From Octadecabacter temperatus (GTDB taxonomy: Bacteria; Pseudomonadota; Alphaproteobacteria; Rhodobacterales; Rhodobacteraceae): a stretch of DNA of 64,000 nucleotides. Shown in pieces: positions 52,034 to 62,073 of the stretch. The position numbers were made by a program, and so were the translations under genes. The notes below the pieces were generated by a model. It worked only from the letters and a program-made list of their open reading frames with translations, was not told the DNA's origin and made no database searches. Location: positions 3,036,501 to 3,100,500 of the forward strand of contig NZ_CP012160.1 in the NCBI RefSeq assembly GCF_001187845.1. The letters are read 5' to 3'. Numbering within the stretch: the stretch's first letter is position 1; every line of letters begins with the position of its first letter.

Positions 52034-53127
52034 TTAGACGCGATTGTTAGGTCCTCAAACATGTTTTGCAAGATCAGAAAGTCGCCAACTGCGTTACATT
52101 CCGGCATTATCATCGTCAGGTCCAATGCAGACGTTTGTCCTGTAGGAGAAAACTGCAAGCTCTGAGCATTGAGTTCCTGTCCACAGTTACCGGTCGTGAT
52201 CTCCGCCTCAGCGACGAGCATGACTTCGAAGTCAGATGCCATCATACCAGTAGGGAAAGTGTAAATTTCGGCCATCAATGCGCTATCAATTGTCTTCACA
52301 CCGAGACGAACAAGGTATCCACCCGTCCCTGCTTCAATTCGGCTGACATCTCCTGGATTGCTTGCGTAAATGTGGCTTTCATCGCCAAATTCTGCGTCGC
52401 CCTCATAGGCGCTCAGCATTACCGACGAATCGCCCTGCCATTGCAGCACTGCCCGATCGTAGTCGGCGAAATCTGGGACCGTCGTTGTCGCAACTGCGCC
52501 ATCGCCATTTTCGAATGCTGCGATCATAACGGCTACTTCTGCCAATGCAGGCACGGTGATTTCAGCCTCGCCAGTATCATCGGTCATTGCAGTAAACATC
52601 ATGCCTTGATGATGAATCGTAAACGCAGAAGACACATGGCACGGAGCATTTACTGAAAGCGTAACGCTCGCAACTGATCCGGCAGCGGAGTCCATCGTTG
52701 GGACGCAATCGACTTCAACCGTCTCGGTTAGGTCATTCTCTACAGCTGGAATTTCTTCCGTTTCGAGCGCCGCCAGTTGTACGGGCGCTTCCTGAGCGGA
52801 AGGAACTTTTGCTGTTTCTGGCAAAATGACAGATGCAGATACAGTCGGTACCGGCTTTGAAATCCCAGGCGTTTCAGTCATCAGGACACCGCCCTGCGCA
52901 ACAGGGAACGCAACCGCGTCATCTTCGACCAGCGGCGATTCAATAGCGGCATCCGGCGAAATTGCGACTTGCTGTTCGACGGGATCAGAAAAAGGCACAG
53001 GCTGTGTAGCGGCCTCTTCGTTTCCAAATCGACTCGCCAATGCGTCGCCGTTTTGCATCACAAAACCGATTCCCAACGCCACACTAAATGTGCCGGCAGC
53101 CATACCAATTTGTCTGATTCTAGACAT
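52030..53127 (-). CDS. Single-pass envelope protein of unknown function, coupled to the OmpA fusion
   Basis: This encodes 365 residues. The N-terminus has a membrane anchor (about 8-27, IGMAAGTFSVALGIGFVM). It is followed by a Pro/Val/Ala-rich, acidic linker (about 30-130) and a beta-rich domain (about 135-365, CVPTMDSAAGSVASVTLSV onward, with several SGDTGEAEITVPA-like strands). Cysteines occur near 138, 154, 315 and 350. I do not recognise a family. The start at 53127 has AAGGAG at 7 bases. Its stop overlaps the PstS/OmpA gene start (ATGA), so both are made together and probably act together in the periplasm. Confidence 0.7.
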   Translation of the reverse strand: MSRIRQIGMAAGTFSVALGIGFVMQNGDALASRFGNEEAATQPVPFSDPVEQQVAISPDAAIESPLVEDDAVAFPVAQGGVLMTETPGISKPVPTVSASVILPETAKVPSAQEAPVQLAALETEEIPAVENDLTETVEVDCVPTMDSAAGSVASVTLSVNAPCHVSSAFTIHHQGMMFTAMTDDTGEAEITVPALAEVAVMIAAFENGDGAVATTTVPDFADYDRAVLQWQGDSSVMLSAYEGDAEFGDESHIYASNPGDVSRIEAGTGGYLVRLGVKTIDSALMAEIYTFPTGMMASDFEVMLVAEAEITTGNCGQELNAQSLQFSPTGQTSALDLTMIMPECNAVGDFLILQNMFEDLTIASK

Positions 53128-53173
53128 CTGATCACTCCTTCCCACAATGGGTCAGGATGCAGATTGCTTTACT

Positions 53174-53201
53174 CCCATGACCTTAGCTGGGCGGTCATGG
53201 G
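53174..53201. other. Hairpin between secA and the envelope operon
   Basis: CCCATGACC (53174-53182) and GGTCATGGG (53193-53201) form a 9-bp stem with a ten-base loop, 50 bases beyond the secA stop. No U-tract follows on the minus strand, so it is a weak terminator or an operator for the 52030-53127 gene. Confidence 0.4.
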
Positions 53202-53250
53202 GATTCTTTCCGTCAGGATTACGGCGAGATCTAGGCCTTATGTTCGACCT

Positions 53251-55941
53251 TTAGCTTAACTGACCGTGGCAGTGTTTGAACTTCTTGCCGGATCCACATG
53301 GGCATGCATCATTACGTCCTGGGTTGCCCCAAGTGGACTCGTCTGCCTCGTCAAAACCGGGCAGCGCTGCCGCTTTCGGTGCGGGTGCAGGGGCTTCTCC
53401 ACCCTGTGCCTGACGCTGTTGTTCCATCGCCTGAGCAACCATCGCTTCTTGCTCTTCTTTGGTCATAGGGCGAATCTGAGCGAGCTTTTGTGTAACGTCA
53501 GCACGCAACCCATCGAGCAGCCCTTCGAACAGCTGGAACGATTCAGTTTTGTATTCGTTCAGCGGATCACGTTGAGCGTATCCACGGAAGCCAACGACAG
53601 AACGCAGGTGTTCTAAGGTCAGCAGATGCTCGCGCCATTTCGCATCAATCGTTTGCAGCAAAATTTGCTTTTCGATGTTGCGCATAACCTCTGGACCGAA
53701 CGCGGCAGTCTTCTCCGCCATGTGTTCATCTGCAGCTTCTTCAAGACGCTCACGAATATCGTCGTCATCGACGCCCTCTTCGTTTGCCCATTCGATCACC
53801 GGAACATCGAGGCCAAGTTGCGCGATTACTTGCGCATAAAGGCCTTCAGTGTCCCATTGATCCGCATAGCTTTTGGCAGGGATATGCGTATCGACAAGAT
53901 CGTCGATCACTTGGCTTCGCATGTCGGCAGCAATTTCAGAGATGTCTTCTGCTTCCATAATCTCACGACGCTGACTGAAGATTACCTTACGCTGATCGTT
54001 CATCACATCATCAAATTTCAAGAGCTGCTTACGGATGTCGAAGTTACGACCCTCGACCTTCGCTTGCGCGCGCTCAAGGGATTTGTTCACCCAAGGGTGC
54101 ACGATCGCTTCGCCGTCTTTCATGCCAAGCGACGACAGTACTTTGTCCAAACGTTCAGAGCCGAAGATGCGCATCAGGTCATCTTCCAAGGACAGGAAGA
54201 AGGACGACTTACCCGGATCACCCTGACGGCCAGAACGCCCACGAAGTTGGTTATCAATGCGACGGCTTTCATGGCGTTCCGTTGCGAGCACGAACAAACC
54301 ACCAGCGTCTTTAACCGCTTGTTCATCCGCTTTGTGCGCTTCTTCAATCTGCGCGCGCACTTCTTCATTTACATCATCTGGTGTCGCGGCAATCGCTTCC
54401 ATGATTTTGAATTCGATGTTCCCGCCAAGCTTAATATCCGTACCACGGCCAGCCATGTTGGTCGCAATTGTGACGGCACCCAGTTTACCTGCGTCCGCAA
54501 CAATCTGCGCTTCCTGCTCGTGCTGACGCGCGTTCAGAACGTTGTGGGGAATACCTTCGGCATCCAAAAGCTGGCTTAGAAATTCGGACTTTTCGATGGA
54601 TGTCGTACCCACCAATGTCGGCTGGCCCTTGGCGTTTGCTTCTTTGATCGCCTTTACAACACCATCGAACTTCTCTTTCGCGGTGCGGTACACTTGGTCG
54701 TGCTCGTCGATCCGGGCGATGGGGCGGTTTGTTGGAACTTCAACGACGCCGAGCCCGTAGATTTCATTGAATTCTTCGGCCTCAGTCAATGCCGTACCCG
54801 TCATGCCGCCCAGCTTTTCGTACAGACGGAAGTAGTTCTGGAATGTCACAGACGCGAGCGTGACGTTCTCAGGCATGATTTTGCAATCTTCTTTCGCCTC
54901 AATTGCCTGATGCAAACCTTCAGACAAACGACGGCCCGTCATCATTCGGCCCGTGAATTCGTCGATCAAAACAACTTCGTCATCACGAACGATGTAGTCT
55001 TTATCGCGTGTGAACAGTTTATGCGCACGCAGGCCTTGGTTGACGTGGTGAACAATCGACGTGCTTTCAGGCGCGTAAAGCGATTGGTCTTCAGGTAGGA
55101 TTCCGGCAGACACCAAACGCTCTTCAAGGAATTCGTTGCCCTCATCCGTGTAGTTCACGTTGCGAGTCTTTTCGTCCAACGTGAAGTGATCATCCTGAAT
55201 TTCAGGGATCAGCTTGTCGATGGTCACATACATTTCGGACCGATCTTCTGCTGGACCAGAAATAATCAGCGGAGTGCGGGCTTCATCAACGAGGATGGAA
55301 TCGACCTCATCCACGATCGCAAAGTTGTGCTCGCGCTGGTTCATCTGGGACAGCTCGGACTTCATGTTGTCTCGCAGATAGTCAAACCCAAGTTCGTTGT
55401 TCGTTGCGTAAGTCACATCGCAGCGATACGCGGCATTCTTTTCGGCTTCTGGCTGCTGTGGGTAAATAACACCAGTGGTAAGCCCTAAGAACGTAAACAC
55501 TTGGCTCATCCATTCGGCGTCACGTTTGGCGAGGTAGTCGTTCACTGTAACAACATGCACACCCTTACCCGTGAGAGCATTCAGATATGCAGGGAACGTC
55601 GCAACAAGTGTCTTACCTTCACCTGTCTTCATCTCGGAGATATTGCCTTGGTGCAGGAAGATCCCGCCCATCAACTGGGTATCAAATGCCCTCAAGCCCA
55701 GCGCGCGTTTCGCAGCTTCGCGACAGTTCGCAAATGCTTCCGGCAGCAGCGCATCAAGGCTTTCACCACCGATCGCGCGTTTTGCCAGTTCTTCTGTTTT
55801 GGCTTTGATGCCCTCGTCGCTTAGCGCCTCGCATTCAGCTTCTAGCGCGTTGATCTTCTCAATCTGCGGAAGCGTCGCCTTCACTAAGCGGTCGTTCGGC
55901 GTACCAAAAATCTTCTTCGCAATCGTTCCAAGACCGAGCAT
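53251..55941 (-). CDS. secA: Preprotein translocase ATPase SecA
   Basis: This encodes 896 residues. SecA drives preproteins through SecYEG. Walker A is in [17 protein letters not shown] near residue 100. [19 protein letters not shown] is near 215, [16 protein letters not shown] near 445 and [14 protein letters not shown] near 495. [13 protein letters not shown] is near 580. The C-terminus ends with the zinc motif [14 protein letters not shown]. The start at 55941 ([13 protein letters not shown]) matches family N-termini and has GGAGAG just before; a longer reading to 56049 lacks support. Confidence 0.97.
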   Translation of the reverse strand: MLGLGTIAKKIFGTPNDRLVKATLPQIEKINALEAECEALSDEGIKAKTEELAKRAIGGESLDALLPEAFANCREAAKRALGLRAFDTQLMGGIFLHQGNISEMKTGEGKTLVATFPAYLNALTGKGVHVVTVNDYLAKRDAEWMSQVFTFLGLTTGVIYPQQPEAEKNAAYRCDVTYATNNELGFDYLRDNMKSELSQMNQREHNFAIVDEVDSILVDEARTPLIISGPAEDRSEMYVTIDKLIPEIQDDHFTLDEKTRNVNYTDEGNEFLEERLVSAGILPEDQSLYAPESTSIVHHVNQGLRAHKLFTRDKDYIVRDDEVVLIDEFTGRMMTGRRLSEGLHQAIEAKEDCKIMPENVTLASVTFQNYFRLYEKLGGMTGTALTEAEEFNEIYGLGVVEVPTNRPIARIDEHDQVYRTAKEKFDGVVKAIKEANAKGQPTLVGTTSIEKSEFLSQLLDAEGIPHNVLNARQHEQEAQIVADAGKLGAVTIATNMAGRGTDIKLGGNIEFKIMEAIAATPDDVNEEVRAQIEEAHKADEQAVKDAGGLFVLATERHESRRIDNQLRGRSGRQGDPGKSSFFLSLEDDLMRIFGSERLDKVLSSLGMKDGEAIVHPWVNKSLERAQAKVEGRNFDIRKQLLKFDDVMNDQRKVIFSQRREIMEAEDISEIAADMRSQVIDDLVDTHIPAKSYADQWDTEGLYAQVIAQLGLDVPVIEWANEEGVDDDDIRERLEEAADEHMAEKTAAFGPEVMRNIEKQILLQTIDAKWREHLLTLEHLRSVVGFRGYAQRDPLNEYKTESFQLFEGLLDGLRADVTQKLAQIRPMTKEEQEAMVAQAMEQQRQAQGGEAPAPAPKAAALPGFDEADESTWGNPGRNDACPCGSGKKFKHCHGQLS

Positions 55942-56130
55942 ATTCTCTCCGGGCGCGCCATTTTGGGCGTCTCTAACATCAATGTGTGAGGAGGTTGGTT
56001 GTGCCTGTCGCGCACGCCCCATAGAAACAGGGCCAAGACCGGCCTCCAAAGGACCTTATGGGGATGTAAGGGGCCGTCATTGAGGTGTCAACGCCGCGGC
56101 CAAGCTGCGGCTCATCAAGGAACTGTTAAC

Positions 56131-56985
56131 ATGCTATTTCGCACCAAATTGCTGGCTTCTGCAGCACTTTTCTCCTTCACAACTACGTTTGCTTACGCAG
56201 ATTCACATGCGGGCATGTCCGCTGAAACGGTCGTGGCGTCTGTAAATGGGTCAGAGATCACTTTGGGCCAGCTCGTCATGCTGCGGTCACAACTGCCAGA
56301 ACAGTATCAGCAGCTGCCAGATGATGTGGTCTTCAACGGCTTGGTTGAGCAGTTGGTAAATCAGCAGCTTCTCGCCGACTCTCTTGAGGTTGAGCCAAAG
56401 CGCGTAGGTATCGCCCTCGCCAATGAAACCCGCTCTCTTCGGGCTGGTGAAGTCGTAAACTCGATCACCAGTGCGCCAGTCAGCGACGAAGAAATTCAAA
56501 CTGCTTATGATGCACGTTTTGAAGGAGTAGAGCCCGACTCAGAATTCAACGCGTCGCATATTTTGGTTGAGACCGAAGAAGAAGCAAACGAAGTCAAAAC
56601 ATTGATCGACGATGGCGCTGACTTCGCTGAAACTGCGGTCGAACGCTCCACTGGCCCATCCGGTCCTTCTGGTGGTGAACTGGGTTGGTTCGGTGTTGGC
56701 ATGATGGTTCCAGAATTTGAAGCGGCCGTTATGACACTGGAAGTCGGCGAAGTTTCCGTGCCTGTTCAAACGCAGTTTGGCTGGCACGTCGTACAGTTGA
56801 ACGAAACACGCGAAACTGAATTGCCAACAGTCGAAGACCTGCGCAGCGAGTTAGCGTCCGAGATTCAACAAGAAACTCTAAACACGCTCATCACTGGTTT
56901 GACTGAAGCTGCCGAGGTCACATTGCCCGAAGAAGGCCAGTTTGATTTCTCGCTCATTCAGAACCTTGAGCTCCTAGAGGACTAA
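56131..56985 (+). CDS. Periplasmic peptidyl-prolyl isomerase (parvulin/SurA-PpiC type)
   Basis: This encodes 284 residues with a signal peptide (about 1-25, ending FAYADS). A SurA-like N-terminal helical part (NGSEITLGQLVMLRSQLPEQ near 37 and VEQLVNQQLLADSLEV near 74) precedes a parvulin PPIase domain at about 145-240 (FNASHILVETEEEANEVKTLI, GGELGWFGVGMMVPEFEAAV, TQFGWHVVQLNETRE). It folds secreted and outer-membrane proteins. The start at 56131 has AAGGA at 9 bases. It is followed 2 bases later by argJ and is divergent from secA. Confidence 0.9.
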   Translation: MLFRTKLLASAALFSFTTTFAYADSHAGMSAETVVASVNGSEITLGQLVMLRSQLPEQYQQLPDDVVFNGLVEQLVNQQLLADSLEVEPKRVGIALANETRSLRAGEVVNSITSAPVSDEEIQTAYDARFEGVEPDSEFNASHILVETEEEANEVKTLIDDGADFAETAVERSTGPSGPSGGELGWFGVGMMVPEFEAAVMTLEVGEVSVPVQTQFGWHVVQLNETRETELPTVEDLRSELASEIQQETLNTLITGLTEAAEVTLPEEGQFDFSLIQNLELLED

Positions 56986-56987
56986 GA

Positions 56988-58202
56988 ATGACTATTTCCC
57001 CCCTCGCACCTGACTCGTTCCCGCAATTGCCCGAGATTGAAGGCGTTCGGTTTGCGTCTGGTGCGACGGGGGTCAAATACCAAGACCGCAAGGATGTTAT
57101 GCTTGCCGAATTGGCCGCCGGTACCGCGATTGCGGGCGTGTTCACACGCTCCTCAACACGCTCAGCTCCAGTGTTGGATTGTCAGGCCAAGCTTGGTGGT
57201 TCTTCCGTTGATCGTGCCGCTATTCTCGTGAACTCCGGAAACTCCAACGCGTTTACGGGTTCCGCAGGCGAAAAGTCAGTTGACGCAATTTGTAACACAG
57301 TTGCGGAATCGACCGAAGTTCCAAAGGCTCGCATTTTTACCGCTTCGACTGGCGTGATCGGTGAACGTCTTCCCCACGAAAAGATTACTGAAAATGTTGC
57401 GGGACTCGCCGCAAGTCTAAGTTCTTCCGGCATTGAAGACGCAGCGAACGCCATCATGACGACCGACACCTTTGCGAAGGGTTCTAGCGCTGAGGTTCTC
57501 ATAGACGGAAAAACGGTAAAGATCGCGGGGATCGCTAAGGGGTCAGGAATGATCGCGCCGGATATGGCGACGATGCTCGTGTACATCTTCACTGATGCGA
57601 AGATTGAACAACCCGCACTGCAGGCCCTTCTAGGCGCGCTTACGGATCAGACTTTCAACTGCATTACTGTCGACAGTGACACCTCCACTTCTGACAGTCT
57701 TATGGTGGCTGCGACGGGAGCATCAGGTGTCGACGTTACAGATAGCGCAGGTTTCACACAGGCGTTGCACGGTGTGATGTTGGATCTTGCGCACCAAGTT
57801 GTTCGCGATGGCGAAGGTGCAACTAAATTCGTTGAGGTGAAAGTTACAGGTGCCGCGTCTGACGCAGAAGCCCGCCAAGTTGGCCTTTCGATCGCCAATT
57901 CCCCACTCGTAAAGACAGCTATCGCTGGCGAGGATCCAAACTGGGGTCGTGTCGTTATGGCAATCGGTAAGTCCGGTGCGCAGGCGGATCGCGACCTTCT
58001 TTCGATCAAGTTCGGCGATGTCCTTGTGGCGGAGAATGGATGGGTTTCACCGGGCTATTCCGAGGAGGCTGGCGCTGAACATATGAAGCAACAAGATATC
58101 CTCATTTCCGTCGATCTTGGAATTGGTGGTGGTATCGGTACTGTTTGGACCTGCGATCTGACCCACGGCTACATTACTATCAACGCGGACTATCGGTCGT
58201 GA
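56988..58202 (+). CDS. argJ: Glutamate N-acetyltransferase/amino-acid acetyltransferase ArgJ
   Basis: This encodes 404 residues. ArgJ recycles the acetyl group from N-acetylornithine to glutamate in arginine synthesis. It is made as one chain that self-cleaves before the Thr of KGSGMIAPDMATML near residue 191; that Thr becomes the nucleophile. NSGNSNAFTGSAG near 83 and GEDPNWGRVVMAIG near 310 are conserved. The last segment GGIGTVWTCDLTHGYITINADYRS is the usual C-terminus. Whether it is mono- or bifunctional cannot be told. Its TGA overlaps the mutT GTG by 4 bases. Confidence 0.96.
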   Translation: MTISPLAPDSFPQLPEIEGVRFASGATGVKYQDRKDVMLAELAAGTAIAGVFTRSSTRSAPVLDCQAKLGGSSVDRAAILVNSGNSNAFTGSAGEKSVDAICNTVAESTEVPKARIFTASTGVIGERLPHEKITENVAGLAASLSSSGIEDAANAIMTTDTFAKGSSAEVLIDGKTVKIAGIAKGSGMIAPDMATMLVYIFTDAKIEQPALQALLGALTDQTFNCITVDSDTSTSDSLMVAATGASGVDVTDSAGFTQALHGVMLDLAHQVVRDGEGATKFVEVKVTGAASDAEARQVGLSIANSPLVKTAIAGEDPNWGRVVMAIGKSGAQADRDLLSIKFGDVLVAENGWVSPGYSEEAGAEHMKQQDILISVDLGIGGGIGTVWTCDLTHGYITINADYRS

Positions 58203-58597
58203 AAACAGTTCTTGTCAGTGCGGTCGCGCTTATTGATGTCGACGGTCGCGTTCTTTTGGCTCAGCGCCCAGAAGGGAAATCCATGGCGGGCCTATGGGAA
58301 TTTCCAGGCGGCAAAGTCGAGCAAGGTGAAACACCTGAAATCGCTTTGATTCGTGAGCTTGAAGAGGAACTGGGTATCAATACTTGGCAGTCCTGCCTCG
58401 CGCCTCTGACCTTCGCGAGCCACAGCTATGATGATTTTCACCTCATCATGCCTCTATTTGCGTGCCGCAAATGGGAAGGAACGCCAAAACCGCGAGAGGG
58501 GCAAACGCTTAAGTGGGCAAGGGCCAACGAGCTGCGTGATTACCCCATGCCTGCCGCTGATATACCCCTAATTCCGATCCTTCGCGACTGGCTTTGA
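58199..58597 (+). CDS. mutT: Nudix hydrolase MutT (8-oxo-dGTP diphosphatase)
   Basis: This encodes 132 residues starting at a GTG that overlaps the argJ stop (GTGA). The Nudix box reads GGKVEQGETPEIALIRELEEELGI (split here as residues 36-59), with all metal-binding glutamates. DGRVLLAQRPEGKSMAGLWEFPG upstream is MutT-like. It cleans oxidised guanine nucleotides from the pool. argJ-mutT linkage is common in alphaproteobacteria. Confidence 0.93.
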   Translation: MKTVLVSAVALIDVDGRVLLAQRPEGKSMAGLWEFPGGKVEQGETPEIALIRELEEELGINTWQSCLAPLTFASHSYDDFHLIMPLFACRKWEGTPKPREGQTLKWARANELRDYPMPAADIPLIPILRDWL

Positions 58598-58726
58598 AGG
58601 CGAATTGACCTGGAGTCGATTAACTGTGGCAAAATTTAGGCAAATGTGGCAGGATTATGATATATTGTTTATATCCGCCTGAAGCTGCTGGGCGAATATA
58701 CCAATCGCGTCAAATGGGGGATTCTG

Positions 58727-58861
58727 ATGCTTCGTACAATTACCGTGGGGACACACGTTCAAGTCCAAGGGATTTTGGTAAAAACACTCGCGAACGGACG
58801 CCTTGTCGTTTCCGTAGGTGATCGTGAATTCGAAGGCGCACCTGTTACACGCCTGAACTGA
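58727..58861 (+). CDS. Small 44-residue protein of unknown function
   Basis: An ATG at 58727, preceded by GGGGG at 6 bases, opens a 44-codon frame ending in TGA at 58861. It begins MLRTITVGTHVQVQGILVK, continues with TLANGRLVVSVGDREFEG, and ends APVTRLN. The alternation of hydrophobic and polar residues suggests a small beta-barrel. A strong terminator follows after 20 bases. The 130 bases upstream are AT-rich, with TGTGGCA repeated 20 bases apart (58625 and 58645) and TATGATATATT at 58656-58666, a plausible promoter. No family is recognised. Confidence 0.6.
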   Translation: MLRTITVGTHVQVQGILVKTLANGRLVVSVGDREFEGAPVTRLN

Positions 58862-58881
58862 GTTACACGACTAACAAATGT

Positions 58882-58913
58882 AAAAGGGGACGCTGTTGCA
58901 GCGTCCCCTTTTT
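58882..58913. terminator. Strong bidirectional intrinsic terminator
   Basis: A 14-bp stem AAAAGGGGACGCTG/CAGCGTCCCCTTTT with a three-base loop ends in T-runs on both strands. It closes the small-protein gene on the plus strand and the infB operon on the minus strand. Confidence 0.9.
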
Positions 58914-58934
58914 CGTTTCTCATTTGGTGGCGGA

Positions 58935-61412
58935 TTACAGATTCCGCTCAACCTCTTCGCGTTCGAAGATTTCGATCACATCATCGGCGCGGATGTCTTC
59001 GTAGTTCTCAAATGCCATACCGCATTCCTGACCAGACTGGACCTCTTTGACCTCGTCCTTGAAGCGCTTGAGCGTCTTAAGCGTGCCTTCGTGGATAACC
59101 ACATCGTCACGCAGCAAGCGAACGCCAGCAGAACGACGCGCAACACCTTCAGTGACCAGACAACCGGCAATCTTACCGACATTGGACACCTTAAAGACCT
59201 CTTGGATCTTGGCGTAACCGATAAAGTTCTCGCGAACCTCAGCAGACAACAGACCAGACGCAGCCGCTTTTACGTCATCCACAAGATCGTAGATGATGGA
59301 GTAGTAGCGGATCTCAACGCCCTTCTGGTTCGCAGAGTTGCGGGCCGATGCGTTCGCACGCACGTTAAAACCAATAACCGGCGCGCCGGACGCTTCAGCG
59401 AGACCGATGTCACTTTCCGTAATCGCACCAACACCTGAGTGCAGAACGCGAACGCGAACTTCGTCGTTACCGATTTTCGCCATCGCCTGAACGATCGCTT
59501 CAGTTGAACCTTGCACGTCACCTTTAACAAGGATCGGCAATTCGGAAACATTTTCGTCGGCCTTAGCATTCGCCATCAGCTGATCAAGCGTAACCGCAGC
59601 ACCCGCAGCCGCGCGTTTTTCTTTCGCTGCGTTCGCACGGTATTCCGCGATTTCACGGGCTTGCGCTTCAGTTTCTGTAACGTTCAAAACGTCGCCCGCT
59701 TCTGGCGTACCGTTCAGGCCAAGAACCTCAACAGGAACAGAAGGGCCAGCTTCGTTAACGCGCTCACCTTTGTCGTCGATCAACGCGCGGACTTTACCCC
59801 ACTGTTCACCCACAACGAAGATATCGCCACGGCGCAATGTGCCGGTCTCAACCAGAACAGTCGCAACGGGACCGCGACCCACATCAAGCTGCGCTTCAAT
59901 AACAGCACCTTGGGCAGCGCGATCAGGATTGGCTTTCAGTTCAAGCAATTCAGACTGCAACGCAATCGCTTCGAGCAATTCATCAAGGCCTTGGCCAGTG
60001 ATCGCGGACACTTCAACATCCTGTACTTCACCGGACATTTTTTCAACGATGACTTCGTGCTGAAGCAAGTCCGTGCGCACCTTGTCAGGGTTTGCAGCCG
60101 GACGGTCGCATTTGTTAATTGCAACGATCATCGGAACGTTTGCTGCTTTCGCGTGGGCAATCGCTTCGATGGTCTGTGGCATGACGGCGTCATCTGCCGC
60201 AACAACCAGTACAACAATATCCGTAACCTGTGCGCCGCGGGCACGCATGGACGTAAACGCCGCGTGGCCTGGTGTATCAAGGAACGACAAAACCGCGCCG
60301 TTATCAGTCGTGACCTGATACGCACCGATGTGCTGCGTGATGCCGCCAGCTTCACCAGCGACGACTTTCGCGTTGCGGATCGCATCCAGCAAGGATGTTT
60401 TACCGTGATCAACGTGACCCATGATCGTAATGACAGGTGGGCGACCCTTCAGGTCTTTTTCGTCGTCCTCGATGATGTTGATAACGTCTTCAACATCAGC
60501 GTCGGAAACGCGCACAACTTTGTGGCCGAATTCTTCAACGATAAGTTCCGCAGTATCCGCATCGATCGTCTGGTTTTGTGTCGCCATAATGCCGTTGGTC
60601 ATCAGCGCTTTTACGACGTCTGATACTTTTTCGGACATACGGTTCGCCAACTCGGACACAACAATCGCTTCTGGCAACTGCACGTCACGCATAACCTTCT
60701 CGCGCTCAACGCTCTGACCCATCGCCTTTTGACGGGCGCGGTCTTGCTTACGCTTCATCTGCGCCATTGAACGATGACGGCCACCTTCGCCGCCACGCAG
60801 CGCTTGGTTCAACGTCAGCTTACCACCCTTGCGGGCGTCGCCTTGGTTTTTGTTTTTGCGAGAATCGCGATCGTCTTCTTTCTTGCGTGGCGTCGCAGCC
60901 GGGGCGCCACCGCTTGGGGGTGCGCGGCGCTGGGCCGGTGCAAGCTCAGGGTCGACAGCTGCTGGAGCAGCGGCAGCTTGTGCAGCAGCTTCAGCGTCAC
61001 GCTTCTTGCGCTCTTCCTCGTCCTGCTTGGCTTTTACAGCCTCATCACGCTCTTTGTCTGCGCGCTCTTTCTCAGCGATCTCGGCAAGACGACGCTCGCG
61101 CTCAGCCGCACGGGCTTTCTCATCTGCTTCGCGCTTTGCAGCGTCTTCAGCTTCGCGTGCTTTCGCAGCCTGAAGCGCCTTCATACGGCGATCCATTTCC
61201 ACATCGGAAATACCAGCTGGGCGCTTGGAGGGGTCACCACCAAGCGGTGCAGAAGAACCGGTTGGCTTTGCCGCACCAGGCTTGGGGACGACAACGCGTT
61301 TGCGCTTCGTCTCAACGACCACGTTCTTGGTGCGCCCGTGGCTGAAGCTTTGCTTCACGCTACCGGGACGTGGAGTAACACCAAGGGGCTTTTTGCCGTC
61401 TGAATCGCTCAT
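58935..61412 (-). CDS. infB: Translation initiation factor IF-2
   Basis: This encodes 825 residues. IF-2 is the GTPase that brings initiator tRNA to the ribosome. The N-terminal 280 residues are low-complexity and charged, with long Ala/Glu/Lys/Arg runs (about 85-170). GTP-binding motifs follow: [15 protein letters not shown] near 330, DTPGHAAF near 378 and AINKCDRP near 432. Domains II, III and IV complete the protein. Its ATG overlaps the ylxR stop by 4 bases. Confidence 0.97.
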   Translation of the reverse strand: MSDSDGKKPLGVTPRPGSVKQSFSHGRTKNVVVETKRKRVVVPKPGAAKPTGSSAPLGGDPSKRPAGISDVEMDRRMKALQAAKAREAEDAAKREADEKARAAERERRLAEIAEKERADKERDEAVKAKQDEEERKKRDAEAAAQAAAAPAAVDPELAPAQRRAPPSGGAPAATPRKKEDDRDSRKNKNQGDARKGGKLTLNQALRGGEGGRHRSMAQMKRKQDRARQKAMGQSVEREKVMRDVQLPEAIVVSELANRMSEKVSDVVKALMTNGIMATQNQTIDADTAELIVEEFGHKVVRVSDADVEDVINIIEDDEKDLKGRPPVITIMGHVDHGKTSLLDAIRNAKVVAGEAGGITQHIGAYQVTTDNGAVLSFLDTPGHAAFTSMRARGAQVTDIVVLVVAADDAVMPQTIEAIAHAKAANVPMIVAINKCDRPAANPDKVRTDLLQHEVIVEKMSGEVQDVEVSAITGQGLDELLEAIALQSELLELKANPDRAAQGAVIEAQLDVGRGPVATVLVETGTLRRGDIFVVGEQWGKVRALIDDKGERVNEAGPSVPVEVLGLNGTPEAGDVLNVTETEAQAREIAEYRANAAKEKRAAAGAAVTLDQLMANAKADENVSELPILVKGDVQGSTEAIVQAMAKIGNDEVRVRVLHSGVGAITESDIGLAEASGAPVIGFNVRANASARNSANQKGVEIRYYSIIYDLVDDVKAAASGLLSAEVRENFIGYAKIQEVFKVSNVGKIAGCLVTEGVARRSAGVRLLRDDVVIHEGTLKTLKRFKDEVKEVQSGQECGMAFENYEDIRADDVIEIFEREEVERNL

Positions 61413-62041
61413 GTCGTTTCTATTCCTTCCGTGACGGTGCCTTCACCGCCATCTATCTCGCGCAAGCCTTTCAGCTTTGCCGCTTCCTCTACTACACGGT
61501 TGCTCATTCCGCCAGAGGCGAGGGCAGCGTGTACTGCAGTTTGGCGCCCGAAGGCCAAACCTAACTCTTGTCCTGTCAGGCACCCAAAATAACGGGCGCC
61601 TTCTGGGGTCCATAATTTCGTCTTGCCGCGTTCCGACCCGTCAGAGGCTTGGAACAAGGCGCGGACGTTTTCGCCACCTGCCAGCCAACCTTTGACCTTT
61701 TCGAAACCGGTCACCGCTGATCCGGCTTTACGAGCCAGAGCGATCAAATCAACCACACGGCGCGCCAACTGGCGATCAACTTCGTCTGCCAAATCGTCAC
61801 GCACCTTTACGGGTGCCTTAGCCGATTTGGAAAACTGTCCCTTACCCGCCTTATCCAACGCGTCACGGGTTGCAGTTACCCACATGCCCCGACCCGGCAG
61901 CTTTTCCAGAACGTCAGGGAACACTTCATTTTCTGGTCCCACGACAAAACGGATCAACCCCGCCTTCGGCGCAGTTTCACCGGTGACAATGCACCGGCGT
62001 TCTGAGACATCACGGTCTTTGGTACGGCCACCCCGTCCCAT
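61409..62041 (-). CDS. ylxR: YlxR/DUF448 RNA-binding protein with L7Ae-like C-terminal domain
   Basis: This encodes 210 residues from the ATG at 62041 ([15 protein letters not shown]). The N-terminal YlxR domain (about 15-95) has [22 protein letters not shown] and [14 protein letters not shown]. The C-terminal part (about 115-190) is L7Ae/L30e-like ([23 protein letters not shown]). The fusion is the usual alphaproteobacterial form of COG2740. It probably binds RNA in the NusA-IF2 operon. No clear Shine-Dalgarno stands near the start; a perfect hairpin occupies the region just before it, at the nusA stop. Confidence 0.88.
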   Translation of the reverse strand: MGRGGRTKDRDVSERRCIVTGETAPKAGLIRFVVGPENEVFPDVLEKLPGRGMWVTATRDALDKAGKGQFSKSAKAPVKVRDDLADEVDRQLARRVVDLIALARKAGSAVTGFEKVKGWLAGGENVRALFQASDGSERGKTKLWTPEGARYFGCLTGQELGLAFGRQTAVHAALASGGMSNRVVEEAAKLKGLREIDGGEGTVTEGIETT

Positions 62042-62051
62042 GCGCAAACCC

Positions 62052-62073
62052 GGAGGCCTGCGATCAGGCCTCC
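62052..62073 (-). promoter_or_regulatory. Hairpin across the nusA stop codon, ahead of ylxR
   Basis: On the minus strand GGAGGCCT and AGGCCTCC form a perfect 8-bp stem with a six-base loop. The nusA TGA (62066-62064) begins at the last base of the first arm. The only GGAGG near ylxR is in the stem. Confidence 0.6.

Noticed and set aside
53626..54579. Open frame of 317 codons opposite secA
   Set aside because: Antisense shadow of secA with no recognisable motif or ribosome site; long antisense frames recur opposite dnaK, infB and dxs too.
58625..58651. TGTGGCA repeat as a possible sigma-54 promoter
   Set aside because: The GG and GC boxes of a sigma-54 promoter must be about 5 bases apart; here the repeats are 20 bases apart.
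59511..60623. Open frame of 370 codons opposite infB
   Set aside because: Antisense of the IF-2 GTPase domains; Arg/Asn/Phe-rich composition unlike the other proteins in the window.
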